Part shown: one piece after another, positions 1 to 12,499 of the stretch
How the letters are laid out: every line of letters starts with the position of its first letter
How positions within the stretch are numbered: position 1 is the stretch's first letter
Assembly: GCF_958979055.1 (NCBI RefSeq)
Contig: NC_084893.1
Span: forward strand, 27,979,487 to 28,043,486
DNA length: 64,000 nt
Origin: Alnus glutinosa
Lineage: Eukaryota; Streptophyta; Magnoliopsida; Fagales; Betulaceae
Direction of reading: 5' to 3'
Program-made: the position numbers and the translations under genes
The notes under the pieces: generated by a model
The model's input: the letters and a program-made list of their open reading frames with translations, nothing else
The model's database searches: none
What the model was told of the DNA's origin: nothing

Positions 1-1
1 T

Positions 2-181
2 GGCCTACAGCTCAAAAAAGGGGTTATAAAAAATGGCAGTTTTTTAGGCAGTCCAGTAAATGAGTTGCTTGAAGAAATGCCTATTACAATGACAAGAGAA
101 CTTAGGAGTCACAACAAGGAGGATATCACTGATAATGACTGGACTAGAACTATCATAGAGGAGCATTACCACAATGTCTGA
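2..181 (+). pseudogene. Unidentified coding fragment, open at the window edge
   Basis: Frame 2 is open from the window edge to a TGA at 179-181, about 59 codons. The composition looks like real protein: it includes NELLEEMPITMTRELRSHN and later TDNDWTRTIIEEHYHNV. I do not recognise the family. Downstream codons in other frames stay partly protein-like to about 290, which would fit a decayed gene or transposon exon. Function unknown; no start codon is visible. Confidence 0.3.
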
Positions 182-1261
182 CGAGAAATGTGCCCATCAG
201 TAGATGCTTAGCGGACATCGCATTTAGATTTGGAGGTCTTTATAGGCAAAATAGGGAACATCGACTATGGAGATTAAGATGAGAGAATAAAAGGGAGCAA
301 AAGATCTTCCACAAGAAACAAAAAATGGCATCGGCGAGTGTAGCCCACGCGTGCCAAGATGACGCTTGGGTTGCACGTGGTGGATGAAGCATAAGCCAGC
401 GAAGATGATGGAGACATGTGGGCGGAGGAGCGAAATAGATTGGTTGAAGCTGGCTGTTAAGCCTCGAGGATGAAGGTTTGAAGCTTGATGGTTCTTTGAT
501 TAAGGGACTTAGAATACTTGCACCAACGTAAAAAAGATAAGAGTTCCCTTAACAATGCAATTAACAAAATGGATGGTGTGGGCATGTTGACACATCCCAG
601 TCCGATAGATATCGCTAATAAGGTCTAATTGTTAAGTTCAAAGCCCTGTTATGAACATTCGAAAGAGGTTAGAAAGATATCTATGTATGGATATATTAAC
701 TTTACATTTCAAATATTGCCCTGATATTTTTTTTTAAATAGCTATAATTCATATATGTATATATTAACTCTACATTTTCTTTTTTTAAAATACCTATAAT
801 TCATTTACTTTATACATGCATAATAGTTTATGCTAAGGGGAAACCACGTTACGCATTAGCTTTAACAATTCCGTCTTTATCGACCAACATAATTAAAAAT
901 GTTTCAAAAAAAAGTAAGCGTACAACATACAAAAAGTTCACATTTCTTTTCATAAGCGTTTGCCCTCAGTTGGACTGGGGGATTGAATTGATTATAAAGA
1001 CGTGAGTTTAATTTGTCGATTTATTAGTGAACAAGGAAAATAACAATTTGATCTGTTATATCAAAACTAACCTCAAAAAAGATAAGAGTAATGTTATATA
1101 CCACGTAAACATCGCACAAATATCTCGTAAAGTAATGTTATGGGACTTTCTCTCTTTGTTTAACATTTTTCCTCATTTTGCTCGCTGTGAAGGCTCTCTT
1201 GAACACATCCTCAGTGCAGGCGTGATGGTTGAGCGATCTCGTTACTAATTGAAGGCCACGA

Positions 1262-1889
1262 CTTTCACGGTGTTCTACTGTTCTTGAAGGAGATTCGGTG
1301 GGCTATTTGGCTCCTGAGTATCTACTAACGGGGACAGAAAAAATTGATGTGTTAAGCTATGAAGCTGTGATTCTTGAAGTGGCTAGAGGAAGAGGACTAA
1401 TTAAGAAAGATACTATATATATAGGTGGGAAAGTTGGGATTAGCTGTTAAATTGCCATTTATCTTAAAAGTTTAAGTCTATAGGAATATGTAAATTTAAT
1501 CATTTAATCAAGTACTTTAACACTCCCCTTCACATGTGGGCTCAAACTCAATTTTTAATAGGCAATGCCTAACATATGAAATATTTAATTGAAATGGGAT
1601 GTAAATGACAGAATCAAGGTTCGAATTCAAGACCTTCGACTTTGATACCATGTTAAATTACTATTTATTTTAAAAGCTTAAATTTATTAAAAAAATATAT
1701 ATAAATTTAATCATTTAATCAATATTTTAACATTACCAGCTACTTAAGTGGAGAATAAATTTGGAGTTTACATAGAGCACATGGGTTTTTAGCGGTGGCT
1801 AATGCGAGGCTTGAGGGTAAATCTGATGAGGGAAATATGAGGAGGGTGTAGTTAGACTGGCCTACTCTCATCGGCCTGACCCATTGGCT
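1262..1889 (+). pseudogene. Receptor-like kinase fragment (lectin-RLK type), interrupted by a mini-LTR element
   Basis: The first part (1285-1444) reads GDSVGYLAPEYLLTG, then TEKIDVLSYEAVILEVARGRG. This matches kinase subdomains VIII-IX of plant receptor kinases (consensus GTxGYLAPEYLLTGxATEKTDVFSYGAVVLEV), closest to L-type lectin receptor kinases as far as I recall. The reading resumes after the 1445-1732 insertion with IWSLHRAHGFLAVANARLEG and SDEGNMRRV, the expected downstream kinase segment, and then hits a TAG. The ATP-binding lobe and catalytic loop are absent, residues are missing (TG-TEK), and stops are present, so it is not functional. Identification as a kinase is firm; the lectin subfamily is inferred. 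Confidence 0.75.
1445..1732 (-). mobile_element. SMART-like miniature LTR retrotransposon, 288 bp
   Basis: Two direct repeats, 1445-1522 (78 bp) and 1651-1732 (82 bp), each begin TGTTAAATT and end TTTAACA. On the minus strand the inner edge of one repeat is followed at once by TGGTATCAAAG, close to the initiator-tRNA-Met primer-binding site TGGTATCAGAGC. The purine run GAAGGGGAG abuts the other repeat, like a polypurine tract. Flanks TTAGC and TTACC match at 4 of 5 bases, consistent with a 5-bp target duplication. There is no coding capacity, so it must have moved with enzymes supplied by another element. The size fits the described SMART/TRIM class. Confidence 0.75.
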
Positions 1890-3887
1890 AGACCCACAAT
1901 GACGGGCGTGGTTGAGACGGAGATTTATAGGTCGAGAAGAAAATGATGATTTGGTTTCATTTGGTATTTTTAGGGGAGATGAGTTTTTAATAAAAATGAT
2001 TTTTTTTAAAATATTATTTTAATAAAAAAAATTTTAGACAAATGGTTAGGTGTAAGTTTTAAAAAGCCGTTAGCTAAACTTTAAAAATAAATAAATAAAT
2101 AAATTTTAATTAGCTATCTTGCACAGAAATGTAGATAAGCCATGGTGATGCTCTCTCTTATATACCCTAGGAATTCAGTATCACTCATGACTTGTTATCA
2201 ATCATATCAACACGTCAATGTCAAAATAAAATAAAATAACACCGGTGTTTCAACCATTGAAATAGTCATTTATAGGTAGAGCACAAGCAACTTCCTTTAA
2301 ATATTTTTTAAATTTAGATAACTAAATTATTTTTTATTTTTTTATTCAAATAAATTTTACAATATCTAACTTTTCTTATAATTATTTTTTTTATACTGTT
2401 TAAATATTCCTCTAAATAAATGTTACATAAAAAATAATAAAGATATAATGAGAGTTAAGAAAGCTACTCCTATTATTCTCTAAGGACAATAAAAATGATG
2501 TAAGATGAGACGTAATCATGCCAAGGCTCAAACAAAGAACATGGTCCGGAGTCAAACTTTGGGGAAAGTGTCCAATTTTTTTTTATGTCCCAATGACTCA
2601 AGACGTGTGCAAGATGAGTACAAGGCTATTTAATTTGGTTATATTTTGCTAGTTATATTTTTACTTTAAAAATTAGGGAGCTGCTATCCTATTAAATTCT
2701 AATTAGGTGAGCATTACAGCTCACGCACGAAACGTAAATATATAAAAAACACTTTTGATAAGACGCAACTTTTGAAATGTAGGTCATTTGAAAAAGAAAT
2801 AATATTTAAATAGATAAAATAAAGACCGAGGTGTAGTAATTATTTTGAAAAAAATGAGTAGTTAAAAAAACAAGATGAATTATTATTTTTTATTTATTTT
2901 TAACTAAAATGAAGAAAAGTTTGCTAAGCAATGTGAATGCTGATAAATTTTCAAGTTTATTTGGACTTTGGAAGACACGACGAAGAGATCGAAAAGGAAA
3001 GGACTAAAAATGGGCTCCATTTCTTAACTTTTAATATTGTCTTCGTTTTTTATACGTTGAAAAGCCAAAGGAAGCTGGTAAAACGACCAGTCAGCAAAGA
3101 ATAGGAAAAATAGCTCATCACTATTTTCTTTTTCCGAATTAAAAGACCTCATCAGTACTTGATGTGCCATACATGAAGATGAAGTAGATAAATAACTGTA
3201 AGAGTGCTATAAGATGTATTATTTCCTTGGCAACAATTTTTATTTTTATTTTTTATAAATTAATGTGACAAAATATGTCTTGCGTCTTCCCATGTTAGTT
3301 ATTAAATAATTAAACTAATTTATAAGCTAGTAAACATGTCGATTTGTCTTAATTAAAACTCTAGTTATGGTAAAAAAAATAATTACAAAGAATTGAATCA
3401 TAAGATATTGCGACCTCAATTAAAGGAAAATGAAGAAAAATAATTAAAAGTCACATTAATAACACTCTTAGAGAAATAACTAAACTCATAATTGATCGCC
3501 TAAACTTAAAATCAACATGCCGGTTAATTAAGTTTGTTCATTAAAATAATGTTTAAAATAAAGTAAAATTTGTTTTGAACAAATTAATTAAATTTTACAT
3601 AAAGGCTTAACACAAACTATGTCATTCGTGTGTACGTTGAAACTAAATGCTTTGTAGCATAGATGAGTTCTAGTATTTTTTTTTTTTTTAAATAAAAATA
3701 ATATTAATTTCATTTAGTTAATATTTATATATAAAAAATAACTTAATTTAAATTAAATTTATTGCCTTAAATCTCAAAATCTATTAAGCAGCATCCCACC
3801 ATCTAACATCATGACGTTGATACCTTTTTTTTTTTTTTTTTTTGGCATCGATATGAACTTCTATTTGCATCCAAGCATGTGGTCAAT
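1890..3887. other. AT-rich intergenic DNA without a recognisable gene
   Basis: Long T and A runs, short AT repeats and no convincing coding frame. Around 2290-2470 there is a loose inverted repeat that may be a decayed MITE. Nothing else can be supported. Confidence 0.5.
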
Positions 3888-4098
3888 CAGAGACGGAGGG
3901 AGGGGGGCCTGGCAGGGCCATGGCCCCCCCCCAATTTTCTTGAAAAAAAAATTTTCTTAGGTTAAAAAAAAAATCTCAAAAAAAAAAAAATATATATATA
4001 TATAAGCTAAAAAACTAAAAATTTAGCCTATTAGCTCCTACCAATAATTTTTTTTTACCACCAACCCCTGCTTATAAGAACTTCTAGCTCCGCCCCTG
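3888..4098. mobile_element. Short non-autonomous hAT element, 211 bp
   Basis: The ends are CAGAGACGGAGGGAGG on the left and CTCCGCCCCTG on the right, an imperfect inverted pair of the CAGNGGCGGAGC type common in plant hAT elements. The flanks are an exact 8-bp direct repeat TGGTCAAT (3880-3887 and 4099-4106), the length hAT transposases make. The inside is A/T tracts with no coding frame. A related, longer element sits at 57127-58073. Confidence 0.8.
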
Positions 4099-4106
4099 TG
4101 GTCAAT

Positions 4107-4765
4107 AATTTTACCTTTTATGTTGGCATACAGTCTTGTTTGCTTCTTGTCATATTTAATTATTGTTAGTCCTTTCTACATCCATACAGTATTTCGGGCC
4201 AGCTTAATTCGAATTTTGAAGATAAAAATATGGATTAGTTTCATCCATAACGTACCATTAAAATATTAAAGAAATCGAGTAATATTATATATAAAGAATT
4301 CGAGTAATATATATATATATATATCGCACAAACATTCTACAAAAATTTTATAAAGCTACATGACAAAATCTAGTAATTATTGGATTGAATAACCCTTATT
4401 TTATATATATATAATGGTTAATTACTAGATCTTACAATATCAATTTCGTAAAATATTTATGAGATATTTATGTGATAAGTAGACTTTTACATTGTATGCA
4501 TTGAGTTGAGAGCCGGCCCTAGACTTCATCCTTGAAAAAAACAGATATGAGAAGATGAGTGAGTAGATTTGCTTCCACCTACTCTTCATTTCCACTTTTA
4601 CTTCATTTTCTATTTTGGTTTTTTCTTTTATTTGTAGGTGTTTTTCAACCAGATCAATAATTTTAGCCTCTGTGCTACGCCTATGTCCATCTACTTCCAT
4701 GTTGTGCCGTTCATATCTTCCCTGACCGATGTTGCTGTTTGCTGGCTGTGTTTTTGCTTTGAGTA

Positions 4766-4809
<44 letters not shown>

Positions 4810-7800
4810 TTTCTTTAGATCTACCATCATGTACAATCTATGAGATGAAGGTTAGTCAGGTGTGAGAGGTTATTTTTCACTGCTTGAATAGTTCGGTGTG
4901 AAGGGTTATCTCTCACGGTCGGTTTAAATAAATTTTTAGGATATTTGGCTACCATTGGCTTAGATCTAGTCTACTTGGAGTAGATTTACCCTTTAACTTT
5001 TTTTGTACATGGATTAGCAGAAGATGAAAGTCATAGATAATACTTTATTATAAGAATTTTGTTTCTATCTATGACTATGTAACCTCATAGTATGTGAGTA
5101 TGATTTTGCAAAGTTTTATTTCTTGTGAAATAAGAGCTTTACGCTTGTGATATTCGATTAATGAAATATCTAATCTTCTTGAAATTGATGTGACTTTTAA
5201 AACTATTATTATATATATGATAAATTTTTATTAAATTTTAATTTAATAATAATTTTAAAAGTCATATTAATTTGAATAGAAGTATAGGGGTTAAAAAAAT
5301 ATATATATATATATATATTCCTCGTAATATTATCGTGTGTTGTGTGCCAGAATGGTGTAATTGTTACGAGACTTACGTTGAATAGGTAACATATGTCTAT
5401 AGTAATAATTATTATTATTATTATTATTACAGAGAATTGCAAATCTATGTCAATCACAGCTACACGTCTATGCCGACAATTTCCGTGGCAATCACACGTC
5501 TCTGTCAAAAATGAAGACACTCGTACGCTGGAGCAGTCGGTGTATGTAGACATTTAATGTCACAGACAATAAATGATGTCAGATGGTACGTAATCATGCC
5601 TAGACTGATCAGAACAAAAGAACTCGTGAGAAATGACAGATAATGTCCCGATTCAAAGCCCCTGTTCTTGAATAATGGCCCATTCTGATATCATTCATGT
5701 CAGTGGCCCATCCCAAGTTTGAAAAACATGGTCGGAGAATTTTTATTTATTTATTTTTAAGTAATAAACATGATTCACGTGATAAAAAGTTAAAAAGTAG
5801 TTTGTAATTTTTTTTTTTTTTAATAGTAATAAAAAATGATTGATATGATATGAAAAATGAAAAAAATTTAGAATGTTTTGGAGTTTATGTTTTTATTTTT
5901 TAGAAAAAGAAAAAAAAGGGGAGGAAAGGAAAGGGGAGTTTACCGAGGCCCCGGTTAGTAATCCCCTTTCCCCTCTCCCTTCCTGATGCGCACTGACAGT
6001 GCAGGTTTTTGGCCAGCCATTTTCTAAGATAGGACAACCCTTTTTTTTTTTTTTTTTTTTTTTTTTTCATTTTACCCCTGACATGAAATTTTTTTTCAGC
6101 AGCTTAAATAGTCGTATACAGGGGTAAAATAGGTAAAAAAAAAAGCTTATTTTGTTTTACCCATTCTACCCCCGGCAGGAAAAAAAATTGTGCAATATAA
6201 CCGGTTGTGTACAGGGGTAAAACGGGAAAAAAGCTTGTCCTATCATGAAAAAGTTGGCTGAATATTTTTAGCCCTCCTGCCAAAAGCTTGTCCTGTCAGT
6301 GCGCATCAGGGAAGGAGGAGGGGGAAGGGATTACTAAACAGGGCTCAAATGCGGCCACTCTTTTTCTTTGATTTTTTTTTTTTTTAAAAAAAATTTAAGA
6401 TATAAAATTACTTTTTGTTTACATATCAAAATACACACTTCACAAATATAAGTTTTTACCTACCCTCACATTTTTTACAGAATTTCAACTAATTTCCAAT
6501 AAAAGGCAATGAGATAAGAGATGAAAGAGAAAAAAGTAATATTTTGTATTAAAATAATTGATAGAAAAGCTCTTTTGATTCTTTATATATTGGGTAAAAC
6601 TGTAGCATTTTTTATTATTATTTTTATTTTTTATAGATACTTTGGAATAAAAAAAGGGGAAAGCAATAAAACCAGGTGGGAAGATGTGCCTCAAGAGGAG
6701 GGTTCTTTACCACTTACAATAGGAACTAAATTTGATTGCGGCCTAATGTGCCACATAAAAGGCATAGAAGTTTACACTTTTTACAGTTTGCACTTCTTAC
6801 GATTTTTTGAGCTTTTCAAGAGAAACAAGTTGGGATGAACCCTAATGTTCTCAGAATTATGGAAGAAATCCTCCAATCTTAAGTAACAATAGAGTTTTGG
6901 AGAGCTGATAGTACCTACAACTTGTGAATTGAATCACTTTTTAGAATAAAGTGATGTAGTTGTAGGGATGACGTGATGTTTAAAAAATCGATATGATATC
7001 CATTGTGGATAATTTTTTAGTGGGACACGTAAAAAAAATTAAAAAGAAATTTATATATCCGAATAAATGGTTAGACAATTTAAAATTCATCGTGATAAAT
7101 AAGTAAAGTATAAACGATGTTCCAATGTGCTGTACCTAACCATATGAGGAAAGTAGTAGAAGGACAAACTTTGGAGAAAGATTATATTATACATTATTTT
7201 GTCTCCCAATGACGTAAGGAGGGACGTGTGCAACTGTGCAAGATGATCAGAATTACAAGTATGGATCGACCTGTTGTGATAATTTTTCAAGTTTATTTCG
7301 ATTTGGGAAGAAATGACGAAGAGAAAAATAAAGGAGTAAAAATAGGTTTTGCCTTCGTTTTTTCTACGTTCCAAAGGAAGTAAGAGGAGGAGTGAGTGGC
7401 GCAACTATTGTGCACCCCATATTTCTACGACTCTGCACATGCAGGAGTCATTTTCCGGGAAGTAAACGACCAGTCAGCAAGCAAGTAAAAAGAGCTCATC
7501 AATTGATGTGCCATGGCCCATTACGTAAAGTGAGATGATAGCTCCAGCCTCTTTATTTGACTGATTATAATAGTTATATTTTTTAATTATTATGGGTCAT
7601 TTTATTTTTTAATAAATGTTTTAAAGTAGAGTTAAACTTTTACATATATAGAAAATTTTACTGTAGTGAATTCAATTTTTTTTTTTTTTTTTTTTTTTTA
7701 AAATTATTATTAGTTCGCTCCCATCTCTCGCTCTCTCTCTCTCTGATTCTCACATTCCTCTCTCCAAATTCTCTCTCTGAGAAAATCCCAAAATCAAACA

Positions 7801-9422
7801 CTGCAAATTAACCCAATAGATCAAGATAGGATATTGCTTGGTACTGGTTTTGGTGGACGCTTGGAAATGCTGAAAGAAGCTTCAAGCTCAGTGAGTGAAA
7901 AAGATCAAAGATCTTCCACAATGGTGTTTTGAGATATCTTATTGCAGATGAAAGTGTTTTAATTTGAGATATCTTATTTTTTTTTTTTATTCATCGAAAA
8001 AAAGTGTTTGCAAAAATTTAATAAAAATAAAAAATAAGAATAACATTTATAAAGAAAAAAAAAATATATTTAACATTTTTTCATCTTATTTAAATTTAGT
8101 CATTGGTTTTTAATTTTAAGAGAATAAAATCTTTAAGTTTTACTTAAGTTTTAAGTTGGTTGGTCCCTTTATTACTTTACTGTCAAAGTTAACAATTTTT
8201 TATTTGTCACGTGTCTTATTTTACACGCCATATATAGTCTATTTCAGCATTAAAGTTAATAGTTTTTCCGCTAACGCTACAAATATAGAGGATTAAGATG
8301 AAAAAGAAGGTTTTTTTTTTTTTGGGAGTTGGGTCATTTGTTTTGTTTTGTTTTGTTTTTTGTGTGGATGATTTGACCCTTAATGATATGACATTGATAT
8401 TAGGTGTTGATATGAACGTTAGCAAGTCAATTGAGATATACGTGACATATGATAAACTATTCATTTTGACAGAAAAGTGATTAAGAGACCTATTTCAAAT
8501 ATTGACAAAACTTAAGAACTATATTCTTGAGATTAGAAACTCAAGGAATAAATTCAAATGAGATAAAAAAACTAAGGGCTAAATATAATTTTTTTTAATA
8601 TTTAAAAGAATGTACATAGATAATAGAATAAATAATCTATTAGATTTTGTGGAAAAATAAAAAATGAATTAAAGATTTGCACTTTTCACTGGGTATTTTA
8701 TCTATCGCCACAAAGAAATGAAGAATCAGCGATGCTACGAGGTAAATATCTATTTTGTATCGAGATATGATGCATTTATAATTTCTGAATAACTTTAATT
8801 TTTTTTTAATATTAATTATTGAATAGGTAGGACTCATGTAGATAAAAAAAAAAAAAAAATTATTAATTTACATAATTGAAATTGTAAAGAAATTATAATT
8901 GTGAAGAAATTATATAGAAGTCGAAAACGTATTTGGTACCGGATTGATAGAAAAACGACAAACCATAAAGTGAGATGAGGCAACGCGGCAGCTCATGATA
9001 TAAATTGATAATGGTCTCTTATCCAGTTATCCCCAAACTTCTTTAATTGTGGCCATATACGATATCTTTTCAGATTTGCTTTTGCAAAAAAATCAAACTG
9101 GTATTATCCATTTCAAACCTATTGTCGGTGGTTTTGATTACTATATATACCACCAGAACATTCCATACCCTACTATTCTGTCGTTTTTCTTAAGAGTTGG
9201 GTCAGTGGAGTTAAAGCATCATCCAGGAAGATAATATATATATATATATAGGTTTTGATTTTATATGTAAAGCCATTATTTATCATGTGATTATAGAGTT
9301 ATATTTCTCTTTGAGAAGGAGATTGTAAAGATACACGGGTTATGGACTAGTCAAAATCATAGATAGATAGGGTTTTGATTTTATATGTAAAGCCATTATT
9401 TATCATGTGATTATAGAGTTAT
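4107..9422. other. Gene-poor AT-rich DNA with MITE relics
   Basis: No supported gene. Contents include a pure T run at about 4771-4807, a palindromic AT-rich piece at 5180-5270 with GTGACTTTTAAAA-type arms, and a roughly 400-bp element near 5949-6348 whose ends share TTAGTAATCCC and TGATGCGCACTGACAG in inverted orientation (no clear target duplication). There is a CT-rich stretch at 7720-7780. The block 9249-9312 is repeated at 9370-9422. The short open frames here are low-complexity. Confidence 0.5.
5949..6348. mobile_element. Terminal-inverted-repeat element, superfamily unclear
   Basis: The left end (GGCCCCGGTTAGTAATCCCC, then TGATGCGCACTGACAG) reappears as the reverse complement at the right end near 6285-6348. 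The inverted repeats are about 50 bp and imperfect. The interior has two T/A tracts and repeated GGGGTAAAA segments and no coding frame. I could not find matching target duplications, so the exact limits and superfamily are open. Confidence 0.5.
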
Positions 9423-9712
9423 GAGCTTGTTTGACAAAGACATATACAAAACAGAATAGTGGGTTGTTAGTTTTGGAATTAGTAAAAAAAAATGATGTGA
9501 TATAAAATAAAAACAATTTGTATAAAAAAGTGAAAAAATTTTGTATTGTAGTGAATTTTTTTATTTGAATAGTAATAAAAAATTATTGATGTGATATAAA
9601 AAGTGGGAATGTTTTGATGTTGATTAATAGTGAAAAATATGAAAAAATGAAAAAAAAAGAAGAAGATACATGAACAGTTGCTATTCTGTATTGTTGCTCG
9701 ACAAACAAGCCC
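9423..9712. mobile_element. Harbinger-like MITE, 290 bp
   Basis: Ends GAGCTTGTTTGACAAAG and (reverse complement) GGGCTTGTTTGTCGAGC form an inverted repeat that continues into ACAGAATAG. The sequence it splits is known from the undisturbed copy at 9290-9315 (GAGTTATATTTCTCTTTGAG). The join shows a 3-bp duplication TAT, which fits PIF/Harbinger elements. No coding capacity. Confidence 0.65.
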
Positions 9713-9879
9713 TATATTTCTCTTTGAGAAAGAGATTGTAAAGATACACGGGTTGTTAAATAAAAATCCCAACTAGCTAGGGATTAATTGACCTTTCCCA
9801 ATTTTTACTTAGAGGAGTTTACGATATTCAATAATAATTGTTGAGCAGTACTATTTTTTATACTTATTTATCGCACTTA

Positions 9880-10196
9880 GGGTCGGTTTAGATTTGTAAT
9901 TCCAAAAAGTACGATTTAAAATAACAATTTTAAAATGTGCGATTTGAAAAAAGTGGTTTTTAAAAACGCAGTTAAGTATTTGACAAAATCGCAATTTAGC
10001 TTTTAAAATCGCAAATTAACCTTTTAAATTTTGCGTTTTTCAAAAAAACACTATCTTACCAGTGATTTGAAAAAACAGATTTTTTTGCGTTTTCAAATCG
10101 CAATTTTTAAAAACGCAGTTCCCAAACGATTTGTGTTCTGCGATTTGGTTTAAAATCACACTTATTGTTTATGAAATCACAATCTCAAACACACAT
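9880..10196. mobile_element. Harbinger-like MITE of the GCGATTT-rich family, copy 1
   Basis: The left end GGGTCGGTTTAGATTTGTAA and a mutated right end (AAACACACAT) are flanked by TTA on both sides. The interior is built from repeated AAATCGCA/TGCGATTT motifs. It aligns along its length with the element at 19414-19729, in opposite orientation. No coding frame. Confidence 0.65.
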
Positions 10197-11460
10197 TTAT
10201 TTTTTAACGATTAATATGGTATATTTCAAGTGGTATTTTTTTTTTTTTTTTTTTTAATTATTGATATGAAAAGTTACTTAAACACAACACGTTAATCGAT
10301 ATAAAATGAGTGTGATAAATGATTTGAAGAATATCATTACTATGGTAATTAAGTTTATGACTAGCCTATAATTCATTGAATAAGTTGCAATCATAGAGTT
10401 AAAATATGCTGATAAAAAAATGATCATTGATCAGCTTTAAGAGTCAAGACAGTTATAAACGCAGAAACTAAACTTATTAAATGCAGGTTATGCAACCTAA
10501 TGCCATTATATAAGATGATAATTAGAACATTTATAAAGCTAGCTTGAATATTTGCGCTTAGAAGTTGGTGAAAATTGAACTATATATTAGTATGAATACA
10601 ACTATATTTAATTTGGCAATTCCTTCTTTATATCTATTCATAAGTACATTAAAATATTAATTAGAATAATTAAAATTTTTTATCCACTTAAATGTTTTAG
10701 ATAGTTATTGATTTAATATTGTACCAACCCAGTTGTCTAAAGTTTGAACCTGATAATTGATGATTTAATGAAGTAAAAACTACCATATATAGCAAGACTA
10801 GCTAAAAGCATCATTTGTTAAGTCTAATTAACAAATGATATGACTTTAGGTGCTGTGAAAGAGAAATTACACAAAATTTCTTTTTTTACTAGAGTTAATT
10901 TCACTCTCTCTTTTCCCATTAAAAAAGAAAAAAAACTTAAAAACAAATTTAGACCATTAAAATCCTATAGTTCTTTTTAAACCACCTCATCATACAAAGG
11001 CTTTAGTTAGGAATGGAGACAAGTTAAAGTTGAGTATTGCTAAAAAAATTTATTGTATTTCTTAAAAAATGAGGTAGTTTGTAAAATCACAATTAAACTT
11101 GTAATTGATCACTATTAAATTTTAATCAAATAATAATTTTAAAAATAACTTTATTTTTTTTAAAAAATAAAAATGACACATGCCGAACTACTAAAATTAC
11201 TCGTTAAAGTGATATAGATGGGTACATCCTTTTGAGTAGCGATTGGCCACGTACCATGCATATCTGCATGAGTTTCAATCTTAGACGAAACCTCTACTTT
11301 GTATAAAGACAACATTAATGGTATTATACAGATCAGATCCAATTTTCAGATATTTTTGGGTAATCAATATTTCCTTTTGGTAAATGAAATATTCATCACT
11401 TTGCACAGTACTGATCCTATTAGTATCATAAAAAACAAGCAAACTTTTGCCGCCTACCAG
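10197..11460. other. Intergenic DNA upstream of G1
   Basis: AT-rich. It includes a decayed copy of the repeat TTTAATTTGGCAATTCC...TATCTATTCATAAG (about 10590-10700), also found near 18943, 48870, 56240 and 61444 and inverted near 17790. From about 11000 it resembles the promoter-distal region of G2 (20220-20400), so it belongs to the duplicated gene unit. Confidence 0.5.
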
Positions 11461-11502
11461 CCTACCAGCCTACCTCTCTCTCTCTTTCTATCTAAAGACT
11501 CG

Positions 11503-11545
11503 TCTATAAATAAGGAGAGCGACAATGCCGTAACTCATCCTTCAC
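11503..11545 (+). promoter_or_regulatory. G1 core promoter
   Basis: TATA box CTATAAATA at 11504-11512, followed by GAGAGCGACAATGCCGTAAC, a slightly diverged copy of the block GAGAGCCACAATGCAGTAA shared by the gene copies. The start of transcription is probably in or just after this block, about 60 bp upstream of the ATG. A CT-rich stretch precedes the TATA box. Confidence 0.65.
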
Positions 11546-11589
11546 TGGTACGTGCATTGTCTCCAGTCCTCTTCGTTGTTGATAGAAAA

Positions 11590-12448
11590 ATGGGTTACTC
11601 AAAAACTTTTCTTCTCCTTGGTCTTGTCTTTGCTGTTGTGCTTCTCATCTCCACTGATGTCTCAGCCCGTGAGCTTGCTGAGGCCGCTCAAACCGGTGAG
11701 TTTCTTTACTTTCTTGAGTTAAATATATATATGCCCTCTAGCTTGTTATTCTAAAGTACTTGGTGTTTTAGGCTCGTCTCAAAGGTGCACATCATTAAAA
11801 TTAATGCCCTTTAAACCCTGTACGTACAAACGTTAATTAACTTGTCGTGAAAACTTAAACTTGCATAATTGCAAGCGAGGCTCGTTGTAGCAATTACCAT
11901 AGACTGCCAATAATCCTCTCCAACATGGTCCATATATAATAGCGACATTTATTTTACAAAAATAGGGATCGAACATCATTTTTACGTGTTTCATGAGGTT
12001 TATGTAAGCACTCACGTTTTAGAAATGCATTAATTTCCAGTATAATTATAGTTTACCTTAGCCATGCATGTACGTTGTGACTTAACTTGTTCAACTCAAT
12101 TTTTTTGTTTTTTTTATAGAAGAAAATGTCCAAACTGACGCTGTGGAGGAGGCCAAGTATGGGCATGGGGGATATGGACATGGCGGTGGACATGGTGGTG
12201 GACATGGGGGATATGGACATGGCGGACATGGTGGATATGGACATGGTGGTCATGGTGGACATGGTCCCCCTGGTCATGGTGGAAATGTCCAAACTGACGC
12301 GGTGGAGGAGGCCAAGTATGGGCATGGGGGAGGTGGATATGGCGGTGGACATGGCGGACATGGTGGACATGGCGGAGGAGGACATGGTGGACATCATCCC
12401 CCTGCAGGACACGGTGGTGCTGGCGAAACAGAAACCAACCAAAATTAG
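11590..12448 (+). CDS. G1: secreted glycine/histidine-rich protein, two-module form
   Basis: Exon 1 is 11590-11695 and exon 2 is 12120-12448, giving 144 residues. The intron (424 bp) starts GTGAGT and ends TATAG, phase 1. Residues 1-26 form a signal peptide (MGYSKTFLLLGLVFAVVLLI, then STDVSA), so the product should enter the secretory path to the cell wall or apoplast. After ARELAEAAQTEEN come two tandem modules, each opening with NVQTDAVEEAKYGHGG and followed by GHGG, GYGHGG and GGHGGH repeats, ending in GHGGAGETETNQN. The family is the plant GRP group with an N-terminal signal. Gly/His runs of this kind resemble shepherin antimicrobial peptides, but activity is inference. A CCAATAAGG near 12527 may serve in polyadenylation. 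Opposite-strand frames over exon 2 are only by-products of the repeat. Confidence 0.87.
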
Positions 12449-12499
12449 ACAAATCCTTGGTCGGCCTATGCTATCTCTATGCATGTGGGTGTCGAAGTA

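Noticed and set aside
5949-6348. hAT or Harbinger assignment for this inverted-repeat element
   Set aside because: No matching 8-bp or 3-bp flanks could be paired, so the superfamily is left open.
12053-12484. Long open frames antisense and in other frames over G1 exon 2 (also over G2, G5 and G6 exon 2)
   Set aside because: They are translations of the same repeated GGACATGG-type DNA in other frames, giving Met/Ser/His repeats. The promoter, splice sites and signal peptide support only the plus-strand Gly/His frame.
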